Part shown: in pieces, positions 50,766 to 60,202 of the stretch | How the letters are laid out: every line of letters begins with the position of its first letter | How positions within the stretch are numbered: position 1 is the first letter of the stretch | Source: an uncultured Clostridia bacterium | GTDB lineage: Bacteria; Bacillota; Clostridia; Christensenellales; CAG-314 | Assembly (NCBI GenBank): GCA_934230325.1 | Contig: CAKQEP010000001.1 | Location: forward strand, 124,001-188,000 | Direction of reading: 5' to 3' | DNA length: 64,000 nucleotides | Notes under the pieces: generated by a model | What the model saw: only the letters and a program-made list of their open reading frames with translations | What the model was told of the DNA's origin: nothing | Databases searched by the model: none | Made by a program: the position numbers and the translations under genes

Positions 50766-51627
50766 TTTGTATTTGTTCTCTTACCTTTTCTATCTCGTTT
50801 TTTAAAGCGAGCGCTTTGTTTGTAAGCGCCAAATTATTGGATTTGCTACAAACGGTGTTTGCCTCTCTGTTAAACTCCTGAACCAAAAAGTCAAGTTTTT
50901 TGCCGGTAGGCTCGCTCAACTCAAATATTTTGCGTATCTGCGTTATATGACTTTTTAAACGAGCCGTTTCCTCGTCGATATTAGATTTATCTACAAAAAA
51001 AGCCACTTCGTTTGCAAGTTTAGATTCGTCTATATCGACGTCTGCAAGCGCTTCCTTTATTCTGTCCTGAAGTTTTTTGCGATAGTCTTCTACAACGGAA
51101 GGCGCAAGCAAAATTATCTCGTCTACCAACGTTTCTATGTTGTTGACAAGCGCAATAAGAACTTCTTTAAGCCTTTCTCCCTCCGCTTGCCGCATATTGT
51201 CGAGATTTTTTGCCGCAATATCGCAAGCGTCGGTCACCATCTGTTTTAAAACGCATTCGTCGTCGTCGGGAGTTTCTACGGTGAGTATATCGGAAGTTTT
51301 GAGCAGTCCCGTTACCTGAAAATCGTTTTTTAATCCAAACTCGTTTTCAATCAACGCCGCCGCGTCTACGTATCCTTTTGCCAACTGCATATCGACTTTT
51401 ACCGTCTTTTGCTTGTCGCAATCTTCGTAATTGAGATATACGTCGACGTGCCCCCTGTTTAGTATTGCGGACAACCTGTTGCGAATTACGTCTTCAAAGG
51501 GCATAAACAAACGAGGCAACCTTGCGCCGATATCCAAAAATCTGTGATTTACGCTTTTTAACTCTACGACAAGACGTCTGCCGTCTTTTAAAACTTCCGC
51601 CTTGCCATAACCCGTCATGCTTTTCAT
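50755..51627 (-). CDS. yicC: YicC family endoribonuclease
   Basis: This 290-residue protein has the family start MKSMTGYGKAEV and the C-terminal DUF1732 part with KKLDFLVQEFNREANTVCSK. YicC proteins have recently been shown to be endoribonucleases in E. coli and B. subtilis. It overlaps gatA by 4 nt and gmk by 11 nt, and the yicC-gmk-rpoZ order is conserved in Firmicutes. Confidence 0.95.
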   Translation of the reverse strand: MKSMTGYGKAEVLKDGRRLVVELKSVNHRFLDIGARLPRLFMPFEDVIRNRLSAILNRGHVDVYLNYEDCDKQKTVKVDMQLAKGYVDAAALIENEFGLKNDFQVTGLLKTSDILTVETPDDDECVLKQMVTDACDIAAKNLDNMRQAEGERLKEVLIALVNNIETLVDEIILLAPSVVEDYRKKLQDRIKEALADVDIDESKLANEVAFFVDKSNIDEETARLKSHITQIRKIFELSEPTGKKLDFLVQEFNREANTVCSKSNNLALTNKALALKNEIEKVREQIQNVE

Positions 51628-52997
51628 ATGTTGCCGTCCTTTAACGCCGTTTCCGTCTGATAGGCTATCGAAAAAATATCTTCCTCTCTGTCGTGAGTCG
51701 CCATAATTTGCAAACCGAGCGGAATACCGTTACCGTCAAATCCCATAGGAATACTCAACGCAGGTATGCCCGTCAAATTACACACGATAGAAAACAAGTC
51801 GGAGGTAAAACCTTTTTCGTTGGGAATATCTTCGTGCTTTTTTAAGGCTCTCAACAAGGTAGTCGGACTGAGTATGACGTCGTATCCGTCGAGAATATCG
51901 GCAATTTGTTCTCTGACCTTTTCCCGCGTGAGATACGCTTTGTTGATGCTGTTAAAATCTTTTTCTTCCAAGATTTTTTTGCCGAAACCTATGCGCTTGT
52001 TAACTTCCTTTCCGCATTTGTCCAAAACGATGCTGTTTGGATGCAGTTGATTGAAAAAATCAAAGCTCTCTACCGCTTCCGTCGTGCAAAGCACGGTATA
52101 TGTCTGCGCTATCTCGCGAGAAAACTCAAAAGATATGCCTTCCGCTTTGTAACCGAGCCTTTTTATCGCGTCGACGGCGTTGGTATACGCTTTGTAAACG
52201 TCATCGTCGATAAAAGCGTTGTCAAAACTATCGAGATACGCTACCTTCAACTTTGGTTTGTGAGGTTTAAAGCACTTTGAATAGTCTTCTTCCTTTTTTT
52301 TGATAACGTTGAACATCAACGCGGTATCGCGCACGTTTTTCGCAAGACAACCGATATGGTCCAAAGTTTTGCTCAAAGGAAACATTCCGTCGCGAGATAC
52401 GCTGTTGAAGGTGGGTTTTAAACCGCACACGCCGCAATTTGCCGCCGGTTGACGTATGCTCCCCCCCGTGTCAGAACCCAACGCGCCAAAAACGCTGCCG
52501 ACGGAAACCGCAACCGCGCTTCCGCCGCTGCTACCGCCTGCGCTGTACTCCGTATTGTATGGGTTGGAAACTTCTCCGAAAAACGAATTTGTGCTGGTAA
52601 ACCCCATCGCAAACTCGTCCATATTAGTTTTGCCAAATACAATGGCGTCCGCCAAACGTAATTTTGCAACGACGCTTGCGTCTGTACGAGGTATGACGTT
52701 GTTGCTCAAACTACCGCTCGCGCAGGAAGTAGGATAATGCTCCGTACTCATGTTGTCCTTTACGCCTATCGGCACTCCCGCCAACGCTCCTACCTTTTCA
52801 CCTTTTGCTATTTTGTCGTCTATCGCTTTCGCTTGGCGCAATACGTAATCTTGGTCGACGGCGGTAAAAGCGTTTAGATTTTTTGTTTGTCCGTATATTT
52901 TTAGACATTCGGCGTTCAACTCTACTGCAGTAATTTGCTTTTTTTGTATTAGTTGCGCCGCGTCCGTTAAAGACAGATTTTTTATATCCGCGTACAT
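51624..52997 (-). CDS. gatA: Aspartyl/glutamyl-tRNA amidotransferase subunit A (GatA-like amidase)
   Basis: GatA releases ammonia from glutamine for Gln-tRNA and Asn-tRNA synthesis. The 457-residue protein has the amidase triad Lys80 (IGVKDN), Ser156 (AGGSSGGSA) and Ser180 (DTGGSIRQPA) in GatA spacing. In many Firmicutes ligA is followed by gatC-gatA-gatB. Here gatA follows ligA, but neither gatC nor gatB is present, and only 79 bp separate them. Its promoter is at 53043-53070. A different amidase is possible but less likely. Confidence 0.88.
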   Translation of the reverse strand: MYADIKNLSLTDAAQLIQKKQITAVELNAECLKIYGQTKNLNAFTAVDQDYVLRQAKAIDDKIAKGEKVGALAGVPIGVKDNMSTEHYPTSCASGSLSNNVIPRTDASVVAKLRLADAIVFGKTNMDEFAMGFTSTNSFFGEVSNPYNTEYSAGGSSGGSAVAVSVGSVFGALGSDTGGSIRQPAANCGVCGLKPTFNSVSRDGMFPLSKTLDHIGCLAKNVRDTALMFNVIKKKEEDYSKCFKPHKPKLKVAYLDSFDNAFIDDDVYKAYTNAVDAIKRLGYKAEGISFEFSREIAQTYTVLCTTEAVESFDFFNQLHPNSIVLDKCGKEVNKRIGFGKKILEEKDFNSINKAYLTREKVREQIADILDGYDVILSPTTLLRALKKHEDIPNEKGFTSDLFSIVCNLTGIPALSIPMGFDGNGIPLGLQIMATHDREEDIFSIAYQTETALKDGNI

Positions 52998-53042
52998 ATC
53001 TTTAATTCGTTTCCTATTTGTGATATTTTGTCGTTATTTTAT

Positions 53043-53070
53043 ATTATAACACACTTTTTATTATAGTCAA
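53043..53070 (-). promoter_or_regulatory. Promoter of the gatA-yicC-gmk...rpe operon
   Basis: TTGACT (53065-53070) and TATAAT (53043-53048) are 16 bp apart on the minus strand, directly after the ligA stop. Confidence 0.78.
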
Positions 53071-53076
53071 AACCTT

Positions 53077-55050
53077 TTAAAGCATTTTGACGTTTGTTGC
53101 TTGCAAAAATTTGTTTTCGTCCCAAATTTCTATGCCTTGTTGCAAGGCTTTTTCCTTTTTGCTGCCCGCGTCTTTGCCCGCTATTACGAGATTAACTTCC
53201 TTCGTGACGGAAGAAACGGTTTTTCCGCCTTCGTTTTCTATTATCTTTGAAGCCTCCGCTCTCGTGAAAGACTCCAAAGTGCCCGTCAAAACAACGGTTT
53301 TCCCGACAAAAATGCCGTTAACCGATTGCTTTTGCTCAAAAACGGGGTCGATACCCATGTTTTTAAAGCCGTCGGCAAGCATTTTGCCGTAATCGCTTGC
53401 AAAAAAGTCCACTACGCTTTGCGCCACGATTTCTCCCACGTCTTCTATCTTGACAAGTTGCTCCGTCGTCGCTTGCCTTAACGCATCGACGGATTTAAAC
53501 GTTTCCGCAAAATCTTTTGCCGTAACCCAGCCTACGTTGTCGATACCCAAAGCGTAAATATAATTTTGTAATTTTACGGATTTGCTCTTTTGCAATGCGT
53601 CGAGAATATTTTGAGCTTTTTTATCTTTAAAACCGTCAAGCGTAAGCAAACGCTGTTTTGTCAGACTAAACAAATCGAGCGGAGTGACTACGCCCAACGT
53701 CATCAATTGCGCTGCGGTTTTTTGACTGATTCCTTCTACGTCAAATCCGCTTTTACTGCAAAAATGAGTTAATCTCGCTTCTATTTGTTTTTCGCAACCG
53801 AAACTGTTTGGGCAAAACAAATTGACGCCTTTTTTAATCAATTCACTACCGCATATCGGGCAATGCGTCGGCAAAACGATAGGTTTGCTGCGCGGCATTT
53901 CTTCCGCAAGTCCCAACACTTCCGGTATTACGTCGTTGCTGCGCCGCACAAAAACCACGCTGTTTATGCTGAGATTTTTGCGAGTAATATCGTCGTAATT
54001 ATTTAATGTGGCTTTTTTTATCGTTGCGCCGCACAACTCGACAGGCTCTAAATGCCCGAGCGGCGTTAGTTTGCCCGTTCTGCCGACCTGCCACTCGACC
54101 GATTTTAAAACCGTCGTGACTTCTTCCGCTTTAAACTTGAAGGCTATCGCCCAACGCGGAAACTTGTCGGTAAACCCCATTTGACGTCTTACGTCAAAAT
54201 CGTTGACTTTAACCACCGCGCCGTCAATCAAAAAATCAAGCGAATCGCGGCTTAAACCGATTTCTTCTATGCACTGCTTTATTTCCGCAAAAGTCTTTAC
54301 CTTTTTAAAATATCCGCTCGTATCGAAACCGTTTGATTTTAAAAACTCTACCAACTCCGTTTGACTATGCGTCCCCGTGCCGCCGTCAAAACCCAAACTG
54401 TAAAAAACCACGTTGAGATTGCGTTTTGCAGTTACGGAAGTATCAAGATTTCGCAATGCTCCCGCCGCCGCGTTTCTTGCGTTTTTTAGAGTATCGTCGG
54501 GATGTTTAAGGTTGTATTTGTTCAACTCCGAAAGACGCATAATGCATTCGCCCTGCACTTCAAACTTTTTATCAAAGTCAATGGTCAACGGAACGGAACG
54601 TATGGTTTTTGCCTGCGCCGTGATAACTTCTCCCTCGATACCGCTACCTCTCGTCGCGGCCACTATCAATTTGCCGTCGTCATAGGTGAGATTTACCGTA
54701 AGTCCGTCGTACTTGTACTCTACGGTAAACTCCGCATCGGGAAAATTAGCAATCGCTTTGTCGTACCAGTTTTGCAATTCGCCAAAACTCTGCGCCTTGT
54801 CCAAACTGTACAAACGAGTCAAATGTCGATGCGTTTCAAACTTGTCAAGCACTTCGCCGCCTACGCGACGAGTGGGGCTGTCGGGCAAAACGACGCCCGT
54901 CTGTTTTTCCAAAATAACAAGTCTGTCGTACAATGCGTCGTAAGTTTCGTCGGACACGCTCGGAGCGTCAAGAGTGTAATATTCCCGCGCCCAAAGGTTA
55001 AGTTGACTTACTATTTTACGCATAGTATTATTGATTTCTTCATTTTTCAT
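53077..55050 (-). CDS. ligA: NAD-dependent DNA ligase
   Basis: LigA seals nicks in replication and repair. The 657-residue protein has the adenylation Lys113 in KYDG, ATRGSG, an OB domain, four zinc-ligand Cys (CPICGSELIKKGVNLFCPNSF, quoted in part), helix-hairpin-helix repeats and a C-terminal BRCT domain (from about residue 580). It lies 6 nt after pcrA, and the pcrA-ligA pairing is conserved. Confidence 0.97.
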   Translation of the reverse strand: MKNEEINNTMRKIVSQLNLWAREYYTLDAPSVSDETYDALYDRLVILEKQTGVVLPDSPTRRVGGEVLDKFETHRHLTRLYSLDKAQSFGELQNWYDKAIANFPDAEFTVEYKYDGLTVNLTYDDGKLIVAATRGSGIEGEVITAQAKTIRSVPLTIDFDKKFEVQGECIMRLSELNKYNLKHPDDTLKNARNAAAGALRNLDTSVTAKRNLNVVFYSLGFDGGTGTHSQTELVEFLKSNGFDTSGYFKKVKTFAEIKQCIEEIGLSRDSLDFLIDGAVVKVNDFDVRRQMGFTDKFPRWAIAFKFKAEEVTTVLKSVEWQVGRTGKLTPLGHLEPVELCGATIKKATLNNYDDITRKNLSINSVVFVRRSNDVIPEVLGLAEEMPRSKPIVLPTHCPICGSELIKKGVNLFCPNSFGCEKQIEARLTHFCSKSGFDVEGISQKTAAQLMTLGVVTPLDLFSLTKQRLLTLDGFKDKKAQNILDALQKSKSVKLQNYIYALGIDNVGWVTAKDFAETFKSVDALRQATTEQLVKIEDVGEIVAQSVVDFFASDYGKMLADGFKNMGIDPVFEQKQSVNGIFVGKTVVLTGTLESFTRAEASKIIENEGGKTVSSVTKEVNLVIAGKDAGSKKEKALQQGIEIWDENKFLQATNVKML

Positions 55051-55056
55051 AGCAAT

Positions 55057-57189
55057 TTACCCTAAAATGGTCAACGGAGCGTATTTTAACGCCAAAGTTT
55101 TTTTGCCGACGCTTGCAAACACCACGTCTGCGTTGTCGCCGCTTACGGATATTATCATACCCTCTCCGTACACTTTGTGCAATACTTTTTGACCTGTTTT
55201 ATACTGCCCAGATACCACTTGTTTTGGCGTGTTGACTTCCCTCGCAGAAATACGAGCAGTTTCCTTTCTGTCGTACAGCGGTACTCCGTCATCGTCGTAG
55301 CGTTGTTCTCTCGGCGGAGCGTCAATTATTTCCGTATAAAATTTGCTCGGCGGCATGTACTTGCGTTCACCGTACAAAAATCTGCTTTGCGCTCTCGTGA
55401 TAAACAACCGCTCCCTTGCGCGCGTGACGGCAACGTACATCAATCGGCGTTCCTCCTGCATTTGCGGCAAACTTAAAATTGCGCGCGTAGAAGGAAAAAT
55501 TCCGTCGTCCAAGCCGACAACAAAAACGACTTTCCACTCCAACCCTTTTGCCGCATGTATCGTAGCGATACTTACGTAACCGTTTTGCTCCATATCGTCC
55601 GCGTCGCTTTTTAAACTCACGCTTTCCAAAAAGTCGCTTAACGTCGCTTGCGGATTTGCCGTAGAAAATTCGTTTGCCGCCGCTACTAATTCGTTGAGGT
55701 TTTGAAGTCTTGCGTTGTCGTCGTCGTTTGAGTACTGCCCGACAAGACCGCTCATATTCAAAAGCGTCGCAACAACTTTGGGTAGCGAATCGGTTTTTGA
55801 CATATTTGCAAGCCCGACGACTATATCAAAAAAGTTTGTAAGTTTTATCGTCGTACCGCGATTGAATACGTTTGAATTTTCTATGCCGTTTAGCGCCAAC
55901 AAAAGGCTTGTGTTTTTTGCCGCCGCTACTCCGCGCAACTTGGATATCGTGGCGTCTCCTATGCCTCTTTTAGGCTCGTTTATCGCCCTTAAAAAGGCTT
56001 CGTCGTCATACGGATTTACAGCTAATCGCAAGTAAGCCAAAGCGTCCTTTACTTCCTTACGCTCAAAAAATTTAAACCCGCCAAAAACCTTAAAAGGTAT
56101 TCCGTAGGACATACATTCCTGCTCAAACGTGCGCGACAAAGCGTTGACGCGCATCAAAATGGCAAAATCGCCGTAATTATATCCCCGTCCTACAAGCGCG
56201 TTTATTTGTTGCAAGGCAAAGCGAGCCTCTTCTCCCTCGCCGGTGGCGCAAAACGTTTCCACTCTTACGCCGTCCGTATTTTCCGTCCACAAAGTCTTTA
56301 AAAATCTGTCCTCGTTTTTTGAAATCAGTTTGTTTGCAACATTGAGAATTTTTTTGGTACTGCGATAGTTTTGTTCGAGATAAAAGACTTTTACGTCTTT
56401 AAAATCCCTTTTGAACTTTTGCATATTGTCGGCGTTTGCGCCGCGCCAACCGTAAATAGATTGATCGTCGTCCCCTACGACAAATATATTGCCGTTTTCT
56501 CCCGCCAACATTTTGAATATATCGTACTGAACGGTATTAGTATCCTGAAATTCGTCGATATTGATATATTTAAAAGTATTGCGATATTTTTGCAAAACGC
56601 TCGGTTGTGTGCTAAAAAGCAAAAAAACGTTGTAAAGTAAATCGTCAAAATCCATTGCGTTGGATTGTTTGAGCGTGTTTTGATATTCCGTCATTACCTT
56701 TGCAACGCTTTCGCCGTCTTCTTCCGCGTCGATATTTGCTTCCTTGATAAAGTCGCGAGGGTCTATGCCCGCGTTTTTGGCTTGACTCAAATATCTCAAT
56801 ACTTTTTCTTTGGATTTTTCTTCCGCGCCTTCCTTGCAAAGGCGTTTTACCACTTTTTCGGAATCTGTGTCGGTATATATGGTAAAACCGTTTTTGTAAC
56901 CCAACAATTTTGCTTCTGCGCGAAGAATTTTTGCGCACATACTATGTATGGTACATACGGTCATTCCGCCGCAATCGCAAACGGACGCTATGCGTTCTTT
57001 CATTTCGTTTGCGGCTTTGTTTGTAAAAGTTATCGCAAGAATATTTTGCGGCAATACGCCGCTATCGATAAGGTTTGCTATGCGAGCAGTCAATACGCGC
57101 GTTTTTCCGCTGCCTGCGCCCGCCAAAACCATCACTGCGCCTTCAAGAGCCTGCGCCGCCTCTTGTTGTTGTTTGTTTAGACTAATCAT
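55057..57189 (-). CDS. pcrA: ATP-dependent DNA helicase PcrA (UvrD family)
   Basis: PcrA unwinds DNA in repair and plasmid replication and removes RNA polymerase. The 710-residue protein has Walker A AGAGSGKT (23-30), DEFQDTN, GDDDQSIYGWRGA and the C-terminal motif VTRARERLFITRA. The C-terminal end has a short Tudor-like segment (VLHKVYGEGMIISV). It overlaps the upstream membrane protein gene by 8 nt. Confidence 0.97.
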   Translation of the reverse strand: MISLNKQQQEAAQALEGAVMVLAGAGSGKTRVLTARIANLIDSGVLPQNILAITFTNKAANEMKERIASVCDCGGMTVCTIHSMCAKILRAEAKLLGYKNGFTIYTDTDSEKVVKRLCKEGAEEKSKEKVLRYLSQAKNAGIDPRDFIKEANIDAEEDGESVAKVMTEYQNTLKQSNAMDFDDLLYNVFLLFSTQPSVLQKYRNTFKYINIDEFQDTNTVQYDIFKMLAGENGNIFVVGDDDQSIYGWRGANADNMQKFKRDFKDVKVFYLEQNYRSTKKILNVANKLISKNEDRFLKTLWTENTDGVRVETFCATGEGEEARFALQQINALVGRGYNYGDFAILMRVNALSRTFEQECMSYGIPFKVFGGFKFFERKEVKDALAYLRLAVNPYDDEAFLRAINEPKRGIGDATISKLRGVAAAKNTSLLLALNGIENSNVFNRGTTIKLTNFFDIVVGLANMSKTDSLPKVVATLLNMSGLVGQYSNDDDNARLQNLNELVAAANEFSTANPQATLSDFLESVSLKSDADDMEQNGYVSIATIHAAKGLEWKVVFVVGLDDGIFPSTRAILSLPQMQEERRLMYVAVTRARERLFITRAQSRFLYGERKYMPPSKFYTEIIDAPPREQRYDDDGVPLYDRKETARISAREVNTPKQVVSGQYKTGQKVLHKVYGEGMIISVSGDNADVVFASVGKKTLALKYAPLTILG

Positions 57190-58120
57190 TTTCTTCTTTA
57201 ATCACTATTCCTTTGACAAAATAAGGCTTCTTTTTATTTTCGTAATAACTGACAAAATACCACGTATTAAGTACGTAAGACGCAAAGGATATCAGCAAAA
57301 CGATAAGTATAAACGCCACCAAAGTTTTAAAGAGCAAAAGCGCGGCGGCGCAAAGAATAGTGCCGATACACACTATCACCAGCGATTTGAGTAGCAACCA
57401 CCAAAAATCGTCCATCATAACGACTATGCATTTTTTGAGCGATTGAGATACCTTGTCGCATTCGTTTACCGTCACGGGCAACCAGTATGCAAACAAAGCG
57501 TTGCGGATACCAAACATAAACATCATTACCAACAACGCGAATATTACGCCGGCAAGCCCGAGATTAACAAACACGAGAATATACGTCCCTGCCGAAATCA
57601 TAAATGCCGTCCAGTCCAAAAACAAAAACAACAGCGCGCGCATAGCGACAAAACGTATTCCTACGCCAAAGTTTTTAAACATCGTCCACAAAAAGTATGT
57701 TCGGGTATTTGTCGCCATAAAACGATTGACTATGCAAAAAGTAGGATATACGGCAAGTCCGAAAACAAAGTAGTACAAATATGCTACGATTATCGCAAAC
57801 AAAACCGCAGTAGAAAACTTTGCGCTAAAATCGGGTATTGCGTTTATGGAATCTCTTACTTTGGCAAAAAAATCCGCCAACTTTTGAGGAAATTCCTCCG
57901 CAATCACGTCGTCCCAGTTAAACAAATCGTTTAAAATATCCTGCGCGCCGCCTATCAATCCGTTTTGTTTTATTACGTCGTTTATTACGTTTGCAAAACT
58001 GATAAAAAACCAACTAAATATTGCGGCGATAAGACACAACGCAAGTATTTGCGCAACCAACGATTTGAGATGAACACGATAATTTGTCGACACGAGTTGC
58101 ATCGTTTTTTTAAAATACAT
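57182..58120 (-). CDS. Polytopic membrane protein of unknown function (first of a pair)
   Basis: I do not recognise this 312-residue protein. It has about six hydrophobic helices with a region of loops near residues 60-90. The start ATG 58120 has GGAGG 8 nt upstream; the frame opens 10 codons earlier. It overlaps pcrA by 8 nt and follows the gene at 58147 by 26 nt. The two proteins share length, helix spacing and a similar C-terminal segment (FWWLLLKSLVIVCIG here, FWEFTLKIIVMVICT there), so they are probably paralogues. Confidence 0.75.
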   Translation of the reverse strand: MYFKKTMQLVSTNYRVHLKSLVAQILALCLIAAIFSWFFISFANVINDVIKQNGLIGGAQDILNDLFNWDDVIAEEFPQKLADFFAKVRDSINAIPDFSAKFSTAVLFAIIVAYLYYFVFGLAVYPTFCIVNRFMATNTRTYFLWTMFKNFGVGIRFVAMRALLFLFLDWTAFMISAGTYILVFVNLGLAGVIFALLVMMFMFGIRNALFAYWLPVTVNECDKVSQSLKKCIVVMMDDFWWLLLKSLVIVCIGTILCAAALLLFKTLVAFILIVLLISFASYVLNTWYFVSYYENKKKPYFVKGIVIKEEND

Positions 58121-58146
58121 ACCTCTTTCCTCCTCTTGTCGTTTTG

Positions 58147-59034
58147 TCAATCGAATATTTTAATTTTTAAATCGCCGCGCTTTGTTTCCGTGTACTCTGC
58201 GTATTTGCAAGCAGAGTAAGACGGCAAAATCATTAGCCACCACAGATACATCAAAAACCTCAGCAAAGTGCCGAGCGCAAATCCGAGTTTTTGCGAAAAA
58301 CCAACGACTTTGCTCAAAATTTCGTACCCGACGATAAGCAACTGCGTACAAATCACCATAACGATTATCTTTAAGGTAAACTCCCAAAATCTTCTGCCTA
58401 CGATCTGCGCAGAGTACGCCATCGCAAACCAAAAGCGGTATCCGTCAAAATACATACTCGGCGGCGTCAACATAAACAGTCCCAAAAAGATAAAGTAGAC
58501 GATATAGAAAAAAACGGTAAAAACGACGCCCAACACAAAAAACGTCCACCCTTTTGCTATGACGGACAAAAGAACGATTGCGCCGCTGAGCAACAAAACA
58601 ATCAAATGGTACGCTACAAACATCAGCGCGACGTAAGGCAAAAGCGCCGATATACTGCCAAAAAAGTTTTTTAGCACCGCTTTAAAAGAGTGCGTGCCGA
58701 ATTTTATGTGCCTTTCTACCATAGTAAGACTGCAACAAAGCCCCACAAAGGTCACAACCATAGTCAACAACCAAAACCATATGGAATTGATTCCGAACAA
58801 ACCGTGCGGTTTTACGTTGACAAAAGAAAAATATCCGTACAAATCGTTGTAAAAATCATCAAAAACGATTGCGTTGCCGGAGTTTATCGTATCGGCAATT
58901 TTTCTGAATAACGCCGCAGGTCCGTCAGGCGCCTGAAAAAAAGCAAGCATTACCGCAGGCAACGCCACAAACGGCAAAAAGTAAAAAATATTTCTTAACG
59001 CATACGCAAAAGGCGATTTTGATTGCAATCTCAT
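58147..59034 (-). CDS. Polytopic membrane protein of unknown function (second of a pair)
   Basis: I do not recognise this 295-residue protein. It has about six hydrophobic helices and a non-polar loop near residues 40-80. It overlaps hemW by 4 nt and shares helix layout with the following gene, so the pair may form a complex. There are no ABC, MFS or channel motifs I can name. Co-transcription with lepA, hemW and pcrA gives no clear hint of function. Confidence 0.75.
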   Translation of the reverse strand: MRLQSKSPFAYALRNIFYFLPFVALPAVMLAFFQAPDGPAALFRKIADTINSGNAIVFDDFYNDLYGYFSFVNVKPHGLFGINSIWFWLLTMVVTFVGLCCSLTMVERHIKFGTHSFKAVLKNFFGSISALLPYVALMFVAYHLIVLLLSGAIVLLSVIAKGWTFFVLGVVFTVFFYIVYFIFLGLFMLTPPSMYFDGYRFWFAMAYSAQIVGRRFWEFTLKIIVMVICTQLLIVGYEILSKVVGFSQKLGFALGTLLRFLMYLWWLMILPSYSACKYAEYTETKRGDLKIKIFD

Positions 59035-60200
59035 ATTCTTTTCTCCTTTTCCGGCACAAATTCCACCAAAACGGAATTTAGCAGATAAATTTTTTGCGGC
59101 GGAACAAACACTTTGCCGTCTTTTTGTTTGAGCATTTTGTTGCTAAACAAGTAATCCGTCTGCGCTTTGTATACGGTCAAAAAATCGTCGCCAAACCGAT
59201 TTTTAAAGTCGTTCAATTCAAACCCCTCCGTCTTGCGAAGATTTAACATAACGTATTCAAAAGCCGCTTCTTGCCCCGTTATCCGTTTTTTTGACGTGAC
59301 AGGCAATTTGTTTTGTCCTAATCTTTTGTAATACAAATCGAATTTTTTTGTATTAGCATACCGCGAGCCGCCAACAAAAGAATGCGCGGCAAGCCCTATA
59401 CCGACGTATTGTCCCCAGTCCCAGTAATTAAGGTTGTGTTTACATTCAAAACCTTTTTTTGCAAAATTGCTGACTTCGTAGCGGGCAAATCCGTTTTTAT
59501 CCAACAAGTACGCCGTTTTGTCGTAGAAGTCCGTCACGGCATCGTCGTCGGGCAACGTAACTTTTTTTGTTTTTACCGCCTTAAACAACGGCGTTCCTTT
59601 TTCTAAAATAAGTCCGTAAGCAGATACGTGCTTGACAAAATCATAGTCGCATACAACGTTTAGGGTGTCCGTTACGTCTTTTTCGGTTTGCTGCGGAAGC
59701 CCCAACATCACGTCTACGTTAACGTTGTCGCATCGTTTTCCTATCGTTTCCGCCGCCATACAAAACTGTTTGAAGGTGTGCGGTCTACCTACTGTTTTAA
59801 GCAGTTTGTCCGAAGCGGTTTGCAATCCCAAAGAAAATCTATTGACTCCGGCGTCGCGCATGGCCTTGACAAAGTTCTCGTTTACGCTGTCCGGATTGCC
59901 CTCAATAGTAAACTCCGCGTCGGATAAAACAACAAATCTTTTGCGGATATGTCGTATTATTTCCGTCAACATAGCGACGGAAAAATAACTCGGCGTACCG
60001 CCTCCGATATATATCGTTTTTATTATTTTGTCCGCAACCGACGGAGAAACGAGGTCAATTTCTTTTTTTATCGCGTCGAGATACGCTCCAAACTCGGTTT
60101 CTCGATGCGCAAAACTGCAAAAATCGCAATAAGCGCACTTGGACTTGCAAAAAGGTATATGCAGATACAAACCGATAAGGTCGTCGCCCGATACAAACAA
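59031..60200 (-). CDS. hemW: HemW-type radical SAM heme chaperone
   Basis: HemW transfers heme and resembles coproporphyrinogen dehydrogenase but usually lacks that activity. The 389-residue protein has the iron-sulfur motif C18-x3-C22-x2-C25 in HIPFCKSKCAYCDF and YIGGGTPSYF. The frame opens far upstream inside lepA, so I chose TTG 60200, preceded by GAGG with 7-nt spacing, which gives family length. It follows lepA, as in B. subtilis lepA-hemN. hrcA-grpE-dnaK do not follow. Confidence 0.92.
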   Translation of the reverse strand: MFVSGDDLIGLYLHIPFCKSKCAYCDFCSFAHRETEFGAYLDAIKKEIDLVSPSVADKIIKTIYIGGGTPSYFSVAMLTEIIRHIRKRFVVLSDAEFTIEGNPDSVNENFVKAMRDAGVNRFSLGLQTASDKLLKTVGRPHTFKQFCMAAETIGKRCDNVNVDVMLGLPQQTEKDVTDTLNVVCDYDFVKHVSAYGLILEKGTPLFKAVKTKKVTLPDDDAVTDFYDKTAYLLDKNGFARYEVSNFAKKGFECKHNLNYWDWGQYVGIGLAAHSFVGGSRYANTKKFDLYYKRLGQNKLPVTSKKRITGQEAAFEYVMLNLRKTEGFELNDFKNRFGDDFLTVYKAQTDYLFSNKMLKQKDGKVFVPPQKIYLLNSVLVEFVPEKEKRI

Positions 60201-60202
60201 TT

